Assembly: GCA_964456185.1 (NCBI GenBank)
Contig: CAYVZZ010000009.1
Coordinates: 1 to 35,354 of the forward strand
DNA length: 35,354 nucleotides
Origin: CAYVZZ01 sp964456185
GTDB lineage: Bacteria; Pseudomonadota; Gammaproteobacteria; Pseudomonadales; Alcanivoracaceae
Direction of reading: 5' to 3'
Part shown: piece after piece, positions 7,304-14,184 of the stretch
Layout: every line of letters begins with the position of its first letter
Position numbering within the stretch: the first letter of the stretch is position 1
Translations under genes and position numbers: made by a program
The notes under the pieces: generated by a model
Databases searched by the model: none
What the model was told of the DNA's origin: nothing
Seen by the model: the letters and a program-made list of their open reading frames with translations, nothing else

Positions 7304-8218
7304 TCAGGATTGCGAAGAAGTTTTGTGGGCACGTGGATGGGCGTCGTCGTAGACCTGCGCCAAATGTTGGAAGTCCAGATGGGTATAGACCTGGGTGGTG
7401 GACAAGTTGGCGTGCCCCAACAGCTCTTGTACGGCACGCAAGTCGCGACTGGATTCCAGCAAATGTGTGGCAAAAGAGTGGCGTAACAGGTGGGGGTGAA
7501 TGTTTCCGTCTAGGCCTTTTTGACGCGCTATGGCTTTAAGTCGCAGCTGCACGCTGCGTGCTGAAATGCGGCGTTTGCGCTGGCTGATGAACAAAGCCTG
7601 GTTTTCGGTTGTGCCTAGCCATTGGCGACGAACGGGAAGCCAGGCGCGAATGGCGGTAACTGCCTTGCCGGTGACCGGCAGTTGGCGTTGTTTGTTGCCT
7701 TTACCGGTAACGCGCAGTTGTTTGGCCGCGAGATCCAGATCGGTCAAGTCCAGCCCGACCAGTTCGGCCAAACGCAGCCCGGACGAATAAAAGAGTTCCA
7801 TCATGGCATGGTCGCGGCGGCTGATATCACTGTCGTCGTCGCCATCAAGCAGTTGGTTGAGTTGATCCACGTCCAGATTGTCAGGCAGGCGTTTTTTCTT
7901 GCGCGGTGCGCTAATGCTTTCAATGGGGTTGGCGCTGATTTGCTTTTCGCGCATTAGCCAGCGATAAAAAGTGCGCAGCGATGACAGCCGTTGCTGCATG
8001 CTACGGCTGGATAAGCCGTTTTTGTGCCAATGCTGTAGCAGCTGGCGCACCGCCTTGGCATCGACGTCCTGCCAGTCGAATGACTGGGTGGCTAACCAGT
8101 CGGCGGTTGCCTTGAGGTTACGGCGATAGCTTTGTTGGGTGTGTGGCGACAATTGCCGTTCATGCGCAAGATGGCCGACGAAGTCGGCTATTTTGGTGCG
8201 GGACGGCGTCTGGCTCAT
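7304..8218 (-). CDS. xerC: Tyrosine recombinase XerC
   Basis: Site-specific recombinase that acts with XerD at dif to resolve chromosome dimers, helped by FtsK. The 304 residues comprise an N-terminal SAM-like core-binding domain (about 1-110, TQQSYRRNLKATADWL) and a catalytic domain with the full pentad: Arg in SSGLRLAELVGL, Lys in GKGNKQRQLPV, His and Arg in PHLLRHSFATHLL, the second His in LGHANLSTTQVY and the nucleophilic Tyr in that last string. Its start overlaps the DUF484 stop by 4 bp, the conserved dapF-DUF484-xerC-yigB order, although dapF itself is missing upstream. The chromosomal context argues against a mobile integrase. Confidence 0.95.
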   Translation of the reverse strand: MSQTPSRTKIADFVGHLAHERQLSPHTQQSYRRNLKATADWLATQSFDWQDVDAKAVRQLLQHWHKNGLSSRSMQQRLSSLRTFYRWLMREKQISANPIESISAPRKKKRLPDNLDVDQLNQLLDGDDDSDISRRDHAMMELFYSSGLRLAELVGLDLTDLDLAAKQLRVTGKGNKQRQLPVTGKAVTAIRAWLPVRRQWLGTTENQALFISQRKRRISARSVQLRLKAIARQKGLDGNIHPHLLRHSFATHLLESSRDLRAVQELLGHANLSTTQVYTHLDFQHLAQVYDDAHPRAHKTSSQS

Positions 8219-8919
8219 GCGCGTTTCACCTGATTGGATCGGTCGCTTGGTTGAAAACGAATCAGGCTGCGCGACAGCACCTCACCCAGGTGGGAGATAA
8301 ATAGCGTGCCTAATGAGCTTTTGAAATGGTTGGCATCGAAACTGCCGATCGCCAGCAGGCCAAGGGACTGCTGGTGATAAAGCGGTACCATGGCGGCCGA
8401 TTGCACCTGCTTGTGGTGCCTGCTGAAAAGGGCTTCCAGCTCACTGTCGCGTAATGTGCCACAAACCGCGCGGTGACGCTGTAGCATCACTTGCAGTGCA
8501 TCGGGTAGATCGGCCGGGCGCACGCAGCGCACTTGGTCGCCGCGTGGCATGATGTTGGCGTCGTCCTGATACAGCAGCAGGCTAATGGTGTCGGTATTAA
8601 ATTGCTGTTGTAAGCCAGTGAAAAGTGCGCCGATGAGGCCATCGAGGTGTTGGGCTTCTAACAGCTGCAGTACCAGCTTGCGCGTTTTTTCAAACAAGCG
8701 ATCATTTTCGCGGGCAATATCGACCAGTCGCTCCAGGCGTTTGTGTAGCTCGGCATTGCGGTCGCGTAGCACTTGCGCTTGGCGCTCGAGTAGTGAGACG
8801 GCGCTGCCACGCGGATCGGGCAGGCGCAGCGATTCCAGCAGGTCGGTGTGCTGTTGAAAGAAGTCGGGGTGGTCGCGCAAAAAGGCGGCCACATCATTGT
8901 TGTTAGTCGTTGTTGTCAT
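8215..8919 (-). CDS. DUF484 family protein (GAF-like)
   Basis: Conserved protein of unknown function, 234 residues, found upstream of xerC in many proteobacteria. The N-terminus (VAAFLRDHPDFFQQHTDLLESLRLPDPRGSAVSL in pattern) is the DUF484 hallmark. A coiled-coil stretch, roughly residues 45-85 (LLERQAQVLRDRNAELHKRL), precedes a GAF-like domain ending in YHQQSLGLLAIGSFDANHF and TLFISHLGEVLSRSL. No enzymatic motif is visible. It is the first gene of the xerC operon. A plausible promoter lies at 8955-8984, and dapF, the usual upstream neighbour, has been replaced by a divergent HAD gene. Confidence 0.85.
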   Translation of the reverse strand: MTTTTNNNDVAAFLRDHPDFFQQHTDLLESLRLPDPRGSAVSLLERQAQVLRDRNAELHKRLERLVDIARENDRLFEKTRKLVLQLLEAQHLDGLIGALFTGLQQQFNTDTISLLLYQDDANIMPRGDQVRCVRPADLPDALQVMLQRHRAVCGTLRDSELEALFSRHHKQVQSAAMVPLYHQQSLGLLAIGSFDANHFKSSLGTLFISHLGEVLSRSLIRFQPSDRSNQVKRA

Positions 8920-8954
8920 CTTGGTTTTTTCGCGGTGACGTGGTTCACGCCCCT

Positions 8955-8984
8955 ATCATAGACGCTTGCAGGGTTTGCTGTCGA
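8955..8984 (-). promoter_or_regulatory. Candidate sigma-70 promoter for DUF484-xerC-yigB-yqcC
   Basis: On the minus strand TCGACA (complement of 8979-8984, 5 of 6 to the -35 consensus) and TATGAT (complement of 8955-8960, 5 of 6 to the -10 consensus) are separated by 18 bp, about 35 bp before the DUF484 ATG. Confidence 0.5.
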
Positions 8985-9070
8985 TGTTATGGCATTTTTG
9001 TTGGCTGGCAAGTCGCTTGTGAAATTGCTGGCGCTTGGTAGGCTGTAAGCAATTGGCGTGAGGAAACACC

Positions 9071-9914
9071 ATGACCATCTTGCATCAACCGCGCACTAGT
9101 CCGCGGGTTATATTGTTTGACTGGCATGCCACCCTTGTGGATACCCATGATGCCATGTACCACGCGGTGGGCGATGTGTTGCCACGGCTGCATGAATTGG
9201 GTTTGTTTGATCGCCTTTTGCCAGCCGGTGAAAGTAAAACACTGGAAGACGCCAAGTTGCTGAAATATGTGCGCGAGCATGGTGCCTTGCACCCTAAGAT
9301 CGTTGCCGAACGACGTATTTCACGCACCGATATTTTTGAATTGCTGTTTGGTCAAGATGGGGAGGCGAAACAAATCGCTCACGCCGCTTTTGATCAGCGT
9401 TACAAGAATTACGTCGATGAGGTGTCGCCACTGGAATCGAAGGCATTCGAGCAGTTGGCGGCGCTGCATGAGTTGGGCATTGTGCTGGGTGTGTTGTCTA
9501 ATCGTCGGCTGGATTATCTGCAGCATGAGCTACAACTGGTGGACGGTGGACGCTGGTCGTCACTGTTTTCGCTGGTGGTGAGCGGTAGTCAGGTGACGCA
9601 CCGCAAACCGGCACCCGATGTGGTGTGGTTTGCGTTGGAGCAATTAAATGTGCCGCCAGATAAGAGTTGCTGGTATGTGGGTGACAGCACCACCGATGTT
9701 ATTGCTGCGAATGAGGCCGGGGTGACGGCCATTTTCTACAATGGTGTCGGTTGGGATGATGCCTGGATCGACAAGATTTTTCCGAATACACCAAGGCATC
9801 CGCATNNNNNNNNNNCACTGGCTTAACGATTTAGCCAGCTTGCAGGCGTTGGTGCGGCTTTCCAAGGCGCAGCAGTTGCGTGTGGAACGCGCGCAGTTGG
9901 AAGAGGAAAATTAG
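9071..9914 (+). CDS. HAD-family hydrolase with DxH motif, interrupted by an assembly gap
   Basis: Monocistronic HAD hydrolase with a good ribosome site (TGAGGAAAC, 5-10 bases before ATG 9071). The protein is about 277 residues once the gap is closed. The first 245 codons run to the 10-N block at 9806-9815, and the block starts and ends on codon boundaries of a frame that continues HWLNDLASLQALVRL to TAG 9912-9914. The ten Ns shift this frame and create a false early stop. Motif II is GVLSNRRLD, the lysine lies in THRKPAPDVVWF and motif IV in WYVGDSTTDVIAA. Motif I reads LFDWHATLVDT, so the usual second Asp of DxD is His. The fold resembles phosphoglycolate-phosphatase-like enzymes with a large cap, but the substrate is unknown. 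Its stop overlaps the convergent apaH stop. Confidence 0.8.
9806..9815. other. Assembly gap (10 N) inside the HAD gene
   Basis: Ten Ns between codons ending PRHPH and beginning HWLND. Both edges are codon boundaries, so the true gap is zero or a multiple of three; ten is an arbitrary filler. Confidence 0.95.
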
Positions 9915-10729
9915 CAACAGCTGCACTCGAGATGGAAGCGCGTCATGTCGTCCAAGCGTAAGGCGGTGAGCTGATTACCCCAGACGCAGCCGGTGTCCAG
10001 TGCCTGGAAACGCGGGTCGCCTGTTTCGCCTCCTAGGGCCGCCCAGTGACCAAACAGCAAGGTTTGCTCGGTAATGACGGGCTGGGGGTGGCGGAACCAT
10101 GGCATAAAACCCGCTGGTGCGGTACCGATGGTGCCTTTGCTGTCCAGTTCCAAACGACCGTCTTCATCCACGAAACGCATGCGGGTGAAGTAGTTGGTGA
10201 TGAGGCGAAGGCGCTCTTTGCCTTCCAAGTCATCATCCCAGTAGTCCGGCTGGTTGCCGTACATATTGGAAAATAGCTTTTTCGGCTTATCGCCGTGCAA
10301 TACCCCTTCCACTTCGGCAGCGAGTTGGCGTGCCTTGTCCAGTGACCATTGTGGCGGGATGCCCGCATGGGTCATGACGACATTAAAATCGGGTTCTTCA
10401 TGTAAGAGTTTTTGCTGTTGCAGCCAGTCGAGCAGCTGGTCGCCATCGTCGGCATCTAGCAGGGGCAAGAGGTCGGCTTCACGGGGTTTGAGTTTGGCGC
10501 TACCCGCGCGTACGGCAAGGATGTGCAGATCATGATTGCCGAGCACGATGCTCACGCGGTCGCGTAGCGAATACAGAAAACGTAGGGTGCCGAGCGAGTC
10601 GGGGCCGCGAGCGACCAGGTCGCCAGCAATGAGCAGCCGATCTTGTTGGCGGTCAAATTCAACTTGTTGCAGGAGTTGCTGTAACGAGGTTAAACAGCCC
10701 TGAATATCGCCAATTGCATAGGTGCTCAT
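9911..10729 (-). CDS. apaH: Symmetrical bis(5'-nucleosyl)-tetraphosphatase ApaH
   Basis: Cleaves diadenosine tetraphosphate to two ADP and decaps Np4-capped RNA in E. coli. The 272 residues show the calcineurin-type metallophosphatase motifs in order: YAIGDIQGCLTSL at the N-terminus, AGDLVARGPDSLGTL, VLGNHDLHILA and VMTHAGIPPQWS. C-terminal strings GTIGTAPAGFMPWF and LFGHWAALGGET, plus ALDTGCVWGNQLTALRL, are typical of the family. It is the last gene of the lptD-surA-pdxA-rsmA-apaG-apaH operon, 18 bp downstream of apaG. The stop codon overlaps the stop of the convergent HAD gene at 9911-9914. The C-terminus ends in two cysteines (ECSCC), of unknown significance. Confidence 0.96.
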   Translation of the reverse strand: MSTYAIGDIQGCLTSLQQLLQQVEFDRQQDRLLIAGDLVARGPDSLGTLRFLYSLRDRVSIVLGNHDLHILAVRAGSAKLKPREADLLPLLDADDGDQLLDWLQQQKLLHEEPDFNVVMTHAGIPPQWSLDKARQLAAEVEGVLHGDKPKKLFSNMYGNQPDYWDDDLEGKERLRLITNYFTRMRFVDEDGRLELDSKGTIGTAPAGFMPWFRHPQPVITEQTLLFGHWAALGGETGDPRFQALDTGCVWGNQLTALRLDDMTRFHLECSCC

Positions 10730-10747
10730 AAGGATGCCCTTTGAGGA

Positions 10748-11128
10748 TTAGTGCAGAAAGTGGGGATCGGCCAAGGTGAAGGCGGGGATATCGGCATCAA
10801 AGCAGGTGCCGTCATCGGCGACCATCTGGTAGCTGCCATACATGCAACCAACGGCGGTTTCTAGCACGGCGCCACTGGAATATTGAAAGCTTTGACCCGG
10901 CGCAATGCTGGGCTGATGACCAACTACGCCTTCGCCATGGACTTCTTGAACACGCTCTTCGCCATCGGTAATGATCCAGTGGCGGGTTAATAGGCGGGCG
11001 CTTTGCTGGCCATGGTTGGCAATGGTGATGTGATAAGCGAAAGCCCAACGGCCGGCATCGACATCGCTTTGTTCGGGCAGGAACCGGCTGCTCACGGAGA
11101 CATCGACCTGATAATCTGCAGTGCTCAT
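10748..11128 (-). CDS. apaG: ApaG protein (Co2+/Mg2+ efflux-associated)
   Basis: Single fibronectin-type/immunoglobulin-like ApaG domain protein of 126 residues. The family is linked to Co2+ resistance and Mg2+ efflux in Salmonella, but its biochemical role is not settled. Conserved strings are FAYHITIANHGQQSARLLTRHWIITD in pattern, EVHGEGVVGHQPSIAPGQSFQYSSG and VGCMYGSYQMV, and the protein has the normal length. Its ATG overlaps the rsmA stop by 4 bp, and apaH follows after 18 bp, the standard rsmA-apaG-apaH order, so it is certainly operonic. Confidence 0.95.
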   Translation of the reverse strand: MSTADYQVDVSVSSRFLPEQSDVDAGRWAFAYHITIANHGQQSARLLTRHWIITDGEERVQEVHGEGVVGHQPSIAPGQSFQYSSGAVLETAVGCMYGSYQMVADDGTCFDADIPAFTLADPHFLH

Positions 11129-11916
11129 GCTTTTTCCTCATTAGCCAGCGTGCTGGCGGCATTGGCCAGAGAGACAAAATCGGCCACCGACAAACGATCG
11201 GGGCGACTGGCCGGGTTAATGTCACAGGCGCTAATTTGTTCCTCGGTTAACCAGCATTTTATGCTATTTCGAATGGTTTTTCGCCGTTGCGAGAAAGCTT
11301 GCCGTACAAGTTGTTGAAAAAGCGCCATGTCGTCGGCTGGGTGCGGTGGCTTGGCGTAGGGTAAAAGCCGCACGATAGCCGAGTTGACCTTGGGTGGCGG
11401 GCTAAAGGCACCGGGCGGTACATCAAACAAACTGTCGGCCTGACACGCATATTGCACCATTACCGACAATCGTCCCCAATGCTTGCCACCGGGCGCGGCG
11501 GTCAGGCGCTGCACCACTTCTATCTGCAACATGAAATGCATGTCGCGGATGCTATTTTGTTGATCAAGCAGATGGAAAATGAGTGGTGTCGAGATGTTGT
11601 AGGGCAGGTTGCCGACGACCCGCAGGCTGCGCGGAGAGTTGGCCAGGGTCGAGAAATCAAAGCGCAGGGCATCGGCTTGATGCAGTTCAAAACGCTGGCT
11701 AATGAAATCGCTGTTGAGCCAGGCGGCCAAGTCGCGATCCAGCTCGACCACATGCAGATGATTAAGGCGCTCGTAAAGGGGGCGCGTCAGGGCGCCGCGT
11801 CCTGGCCCGATTTCCACCATATTATCGTCGCTGGCGGGCGCAATGCAGGCCACCAGTCGGTCGATCACTCGCGTATCGGTGAGAAAATGTTGGCCAAAAC
11901 GTTTACGTGCTTTCAT
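11125..11916 (-). CDS. rsmA: 16S rRNA dimethyladenosine transferase RsmA (KsgA)
   Basis: Dimethylates A1518 and A1519 in helix 45 of 16S rRNA with S-adenosylmethionine during late 30S assembly. The protein begins MKARKRFGQHFLTD, matching the family N-terminus. An ATG three codons earlier (11925) is equally possible, and the longer open frame (to 12093) runs into pdxA and is not used. Motifs are the SAM-binding VEIGPGRGALT, acidic loop VVELDRDL, adenosine contact QADALRFDF and catalytic NLPYNIST (NLPY). The C-terminal helical domain ends in RLSVADFVSLANA. The start overlaps the pdxA end by 14 bp and the stop overlaps apaG by 4 bp, so translation is coupled. Confidence 0.95.
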   Translation of the reverse strand: MKARKRFGQHFLTDTRVIDRLVACIAPASDDNMVEIGPGRGALTRPLYERLNHLHVVELDRDLAAWLNSDFISQRFELHQADALRFDFSTLANSPRSLRVVGNLPYNISTPLIFHLLDQQNSIRDMHFMLQIEVVQRLTAAPGGKHWGRLSVMVQYACQADSLFDVPPGAFSPPPKVNSAIVRLLPYAKPPHPADDMALFQQLVRQAFSQRRKTIRNSIKCWLTEEQISACDINPASRPDRLSVADFVSLANAASTLANEEKA

Positions 11917-12907
11917 GGTCGCCATCTTGCCCGCGGCGCAGGCCAAGAGCAAGTGCTTCTTCCACGGCGGCAAACAGGCTGCCGCTCTTGGCTTGGCCGC
12001 TGCCCGCCAGCGGGAAGGCCGTGCCGTGATCAACCGAGGTGCGAATAAATGGCAGACCCAGTGTGATGTTAATGGAGCGACCGAAGCCGGCATATTTCAG
12101 CACCGGTAGCCCCTGGTCGTGGTACATGGCAAATACCGCATCGTGCTGTTCCAGATAAGCCGGTTGGAAAGCGGTATCGGCGGGCACTGGACCGGTGAGT
12201 TGCAGGCCTTCCTGGCGTAGTTTATCCAGTAAAGGCGAGATAATTTGATCCTCTTCATGGCCCAGCAAGCCTGCTTCACCCGCATGCGGGTTAAGCCCCA
12301 GCACTAAAATGCGTGGCTGGCGAATGGCGTACTTCTGCTGCAAGTCGGCAATCAGGATACGCAGCGTTTGTTCGAGGCTATCCGTTTGTATCTGGTCGGC
12401 GACATCACGCAGGGGGAGGTGTGTGGTAGCCAGGGCGACGCGCAGACCGGGGCAGGCCAGCATCATGACGACCTTGTCGACCCCCGCGCGGGCGGCCAAA
12501 TATTCCGTATGGCCGGTAAAGCCGGGACAGGCTTGGTCGGCAATGACATGTTTGGCTAAGGGCGCGGTGACCATGGCGGAAAATTGTTGCGCCATGCAGC
12601 CGTCGGTGGCCAGGTTAAGCCACTGCAGAATGGTGCCGCCATTACGCGCATCCGGCTGACCGGCGATAGCGGGAACGACTAAAGGCTGGTGCCAAACGAC
12701 CGGTTGGGTTGGTGTGCCGTCTTCTGGTTGCCACAGCGGTAGTGTGGGCGATATATCGAGCTGCTTGGCGCGTGTCATCAATTGCTGATGGTCGGCCAAT
12801 AGCACTAAGGGCGCTTGGGGAAATTGCTCAGGTAGTGTCAGCAGGAGATCCGGTCCGATGCCTGCCGGATCACCGCAAGTAACCGCAATGGGGCGCAAGG
12901 CGCTCAT
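11903..12907 (-). CDS. pdxA: 4-hydroxythreonine-4-phosphate dehydrogenase PdxA
   Basis: NAD-dependent oxidation of 4-phosphohydroxy-L-threonine in the DXP-dependent route to pyridoxal phosphate. It has 334 residues, close to the usual 329. Typical strings are ITCGDPAGIGPDL at the N-terminus and the three metal-ligand histidines in PGFTGHTEYLA, LNPHAGEAGLLGHEE and FAMYHDQGLPVLKY. The C-terminal NITLGLPFIRTSVDHGTAF closes the active site. Its start overlaps the surA stop by 4 bp and its end overlaps rsmA, so it is embedded in the lptD-apaH operon. Confidence 0.96.
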   Translation of the reverse strand: MSALRPIAVTCGDPAGIGPDLLLTLPEQFPQAPLVLLADHQQLMTRAKQLDISPTLPLWQPEDGTPTQPVVWHQPLVVPAIAGQPDARNGGTILQWLNLATDGCMAQQFSAMVTAPLAKHVIADQACPGFTGHTEYLAARAGVDKVVMMLACPGLRVALATTHLPLRDVADQIQTDSLEQTLRILIADLQQKYAIRQPRILVLGLNPHAGEAGLLGHEEDQIISPLLDKLRQEGLQLTGPVPADTAFQPAYLEQHDAVFAMYHDQGLPVLKYAGFGRSINITLGLPFIRTSVDHGTAFPLAGSGQAKSGSLFAAVEEALALGLRRGQDGDHEST

Positions 12908-14184
12908 TGCCGGATATCAACATAGGCTTCGGAACGAATCTTACCCAGCCATAATTGCAGTTGTTCTTCGAAGTGGCGCTTGTGTAGGGCATTGGCCGCT
13001 TGCATGCGTCGATATTGCTTGCTGACGTCTTTTTTGCGAGTGGCTTCCACCTGTAAAAAGTGCCAGCCGTAATGGGTGTGGAATACCGGTGACAACTGGC
13101 CGACCGGGGTGGTTGTTACCATTTTGGCAAACACAGGCACCATGCTTTGAGGCAAAATCCAGCCCAGCTCGCCACCTTTGGAGCCGCTGCCCGGGTCATC
13201 GGAATGTTGCTTGGCTAACTTGGCAAAGGATTTTCCATTGAGAATTGCTTGGCGCAGTTGTTCCGCCTCGGCTTTGGCCTGCTCGCTAGTATGGAGCGTG
13301 TCAGATTGAATCAGAATGTGGCGCACCTTGTATTGGGTGACGACTTGAATACCGCTGTTGCCACGACGATCAACGAGTTTAATCAGGTGATAGCCGTTAC
13401 CCGATTTTAGTGGCTTGCTGACTTCGCCGGGGGAGAGATGGGTCGCAGCTTGTACGAATAAAGTGGGTAACTCGCTGGCAGGTTTCCAACCCCAGTCCCC
13501 CCCTTTTAGTGCGTCACGAGCATCGGAGTAGCTGGCTGCCAATTGTGAAAAGGGAATGCCTTGTTCAAGTTTCTGTTCAATCAGTGCAACGGTCGCTTTG
13601 GCAGCTTGTTGTTGTTTGTCGGAGGCGCCGGGGGGGAGGCGCACTAAGAGATGGCGCAAATGCAGGTCGTAGGAAAAAAGTTTTTTCCCTTGTGCCGAGG
13701 CGAGAAACTGGGTGATTTCGCGTTTGCTGACATGCACACGCCGCCCCACCTGGCTATGGCGCAGCTTGCCAATGGCTAGTTGGTCGCGAATGCGCTCGCG
13801 AAAAGCCGACCAGCTTTTGCCTTCTTGGCGGATGTTGTCGGCAAATTGCGCCAGTGTCATGTGGTTGCCTTGAGCGATGTCGACCAGCGCATCATTTAGG
13901 CTGTTGTCATCAATTTTGATGCCGGCGCGTTTTGCCAAGCCCAGTTGAATCTGGTTCATGATCATGTGGTCGAGCACCTGCTCGCGCAGAATATCTTGCG
14001 GCGGTTTGGGTTGACCGGATTGCGCTAGACGCTGCTTGATTTCAGCCATGCGGCTGGTCAGCTGATGTTCGGTGATGACACTGCTGTTAACGACCGCAGC
14101 GATGCGATCGAGCAGCTGAGGCTTGGCCGTGGCAGTTAGTGGCACGAGCAGCACCAAGCAAAGTAGCAAATAACGCAGTTTCAT
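12904..14184 (-). CDS. surA: Periplasmic chaperone/peptidyl-prolyl isomerase SurA
   Basis: Chaperone for outer-membrane beta-barrel proteins, including LptD encoded just upstream. It has 426 residues, as in E. coli (428). An N-terminal signal peptide (MKLRYLLLCLVLLVPLTATA) is followed by the SurA N domain with IAAVVNSSVITEHQL. Two parvulin (PpiC) domains cover about 175-275 (LRHLLVRLPPGA ... GNGYHLIKLVDRRG) and 285-385 (RHILIQSD ... GGELGWILPQSMVPVF ... THYGWHFLQVE). A C-terminal helix completes the core chaperone module. The start overlaps the lptD stop by 4 bp and the stop overlaps pdxA by 4 bp. Confidence 0.97.
   Translation of the reverse strand: MKLRYLLLCLVLLVPLTATAKPQLLDRIAAVVNSSVITEHQLTSRMAEIKQRLAQSGQPKPPQDILREQVLDHMIMNQIQLGLAKRAGIKIDDNSLNDALVDIAQGNHMTLAQFADNIRQEGKSWSAFRERIRDQLAIGKLRHSQVGRRVHVSKREITQFLASAQGKKLFSYDLHLRHLLVRLPPGASDKQQQAAKATVALIEQKLEQGIPFSQLAASYSDARDALKGGDWGWKPASELPTLFVQAATHLSPGEVSKPLKSGNGYHLIKLVDRRGNSGIQVVTQYKVRHILIQSDTLHTSEQAKAEAEQLRQAILNGKSFAKLAKQHSDDPGSGSKGGELGWILPQSMVPVFAKMVTTTPVGQLSPVFHTHYGWHFLQVEATRKKDVSKQYRRMQAANALHKRHFEEQLQLWLGKIRSEAYVDIRQ

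Noticed and set aside
7277..7486. Short antisense frames at the xerC 3' end
   Set aside because: Overlap well-supported xerC codons and have no initiation signals.
7304..8218. Tyrosine recombinase considered as a genomic-island integrase
   Set aside because: It has XerC length and the DUF484-xerC-yigB neighbourhood, and no tRNA or attachment-site duplication is nearby.
11452..12048. 198-codon plus-strand open frame over rsmA/pdxA
   Set aside because: Antisense to two conserved genes; its His/Gln-rich translation is typical of a reverse-strand shadow in GC-rich DNA.
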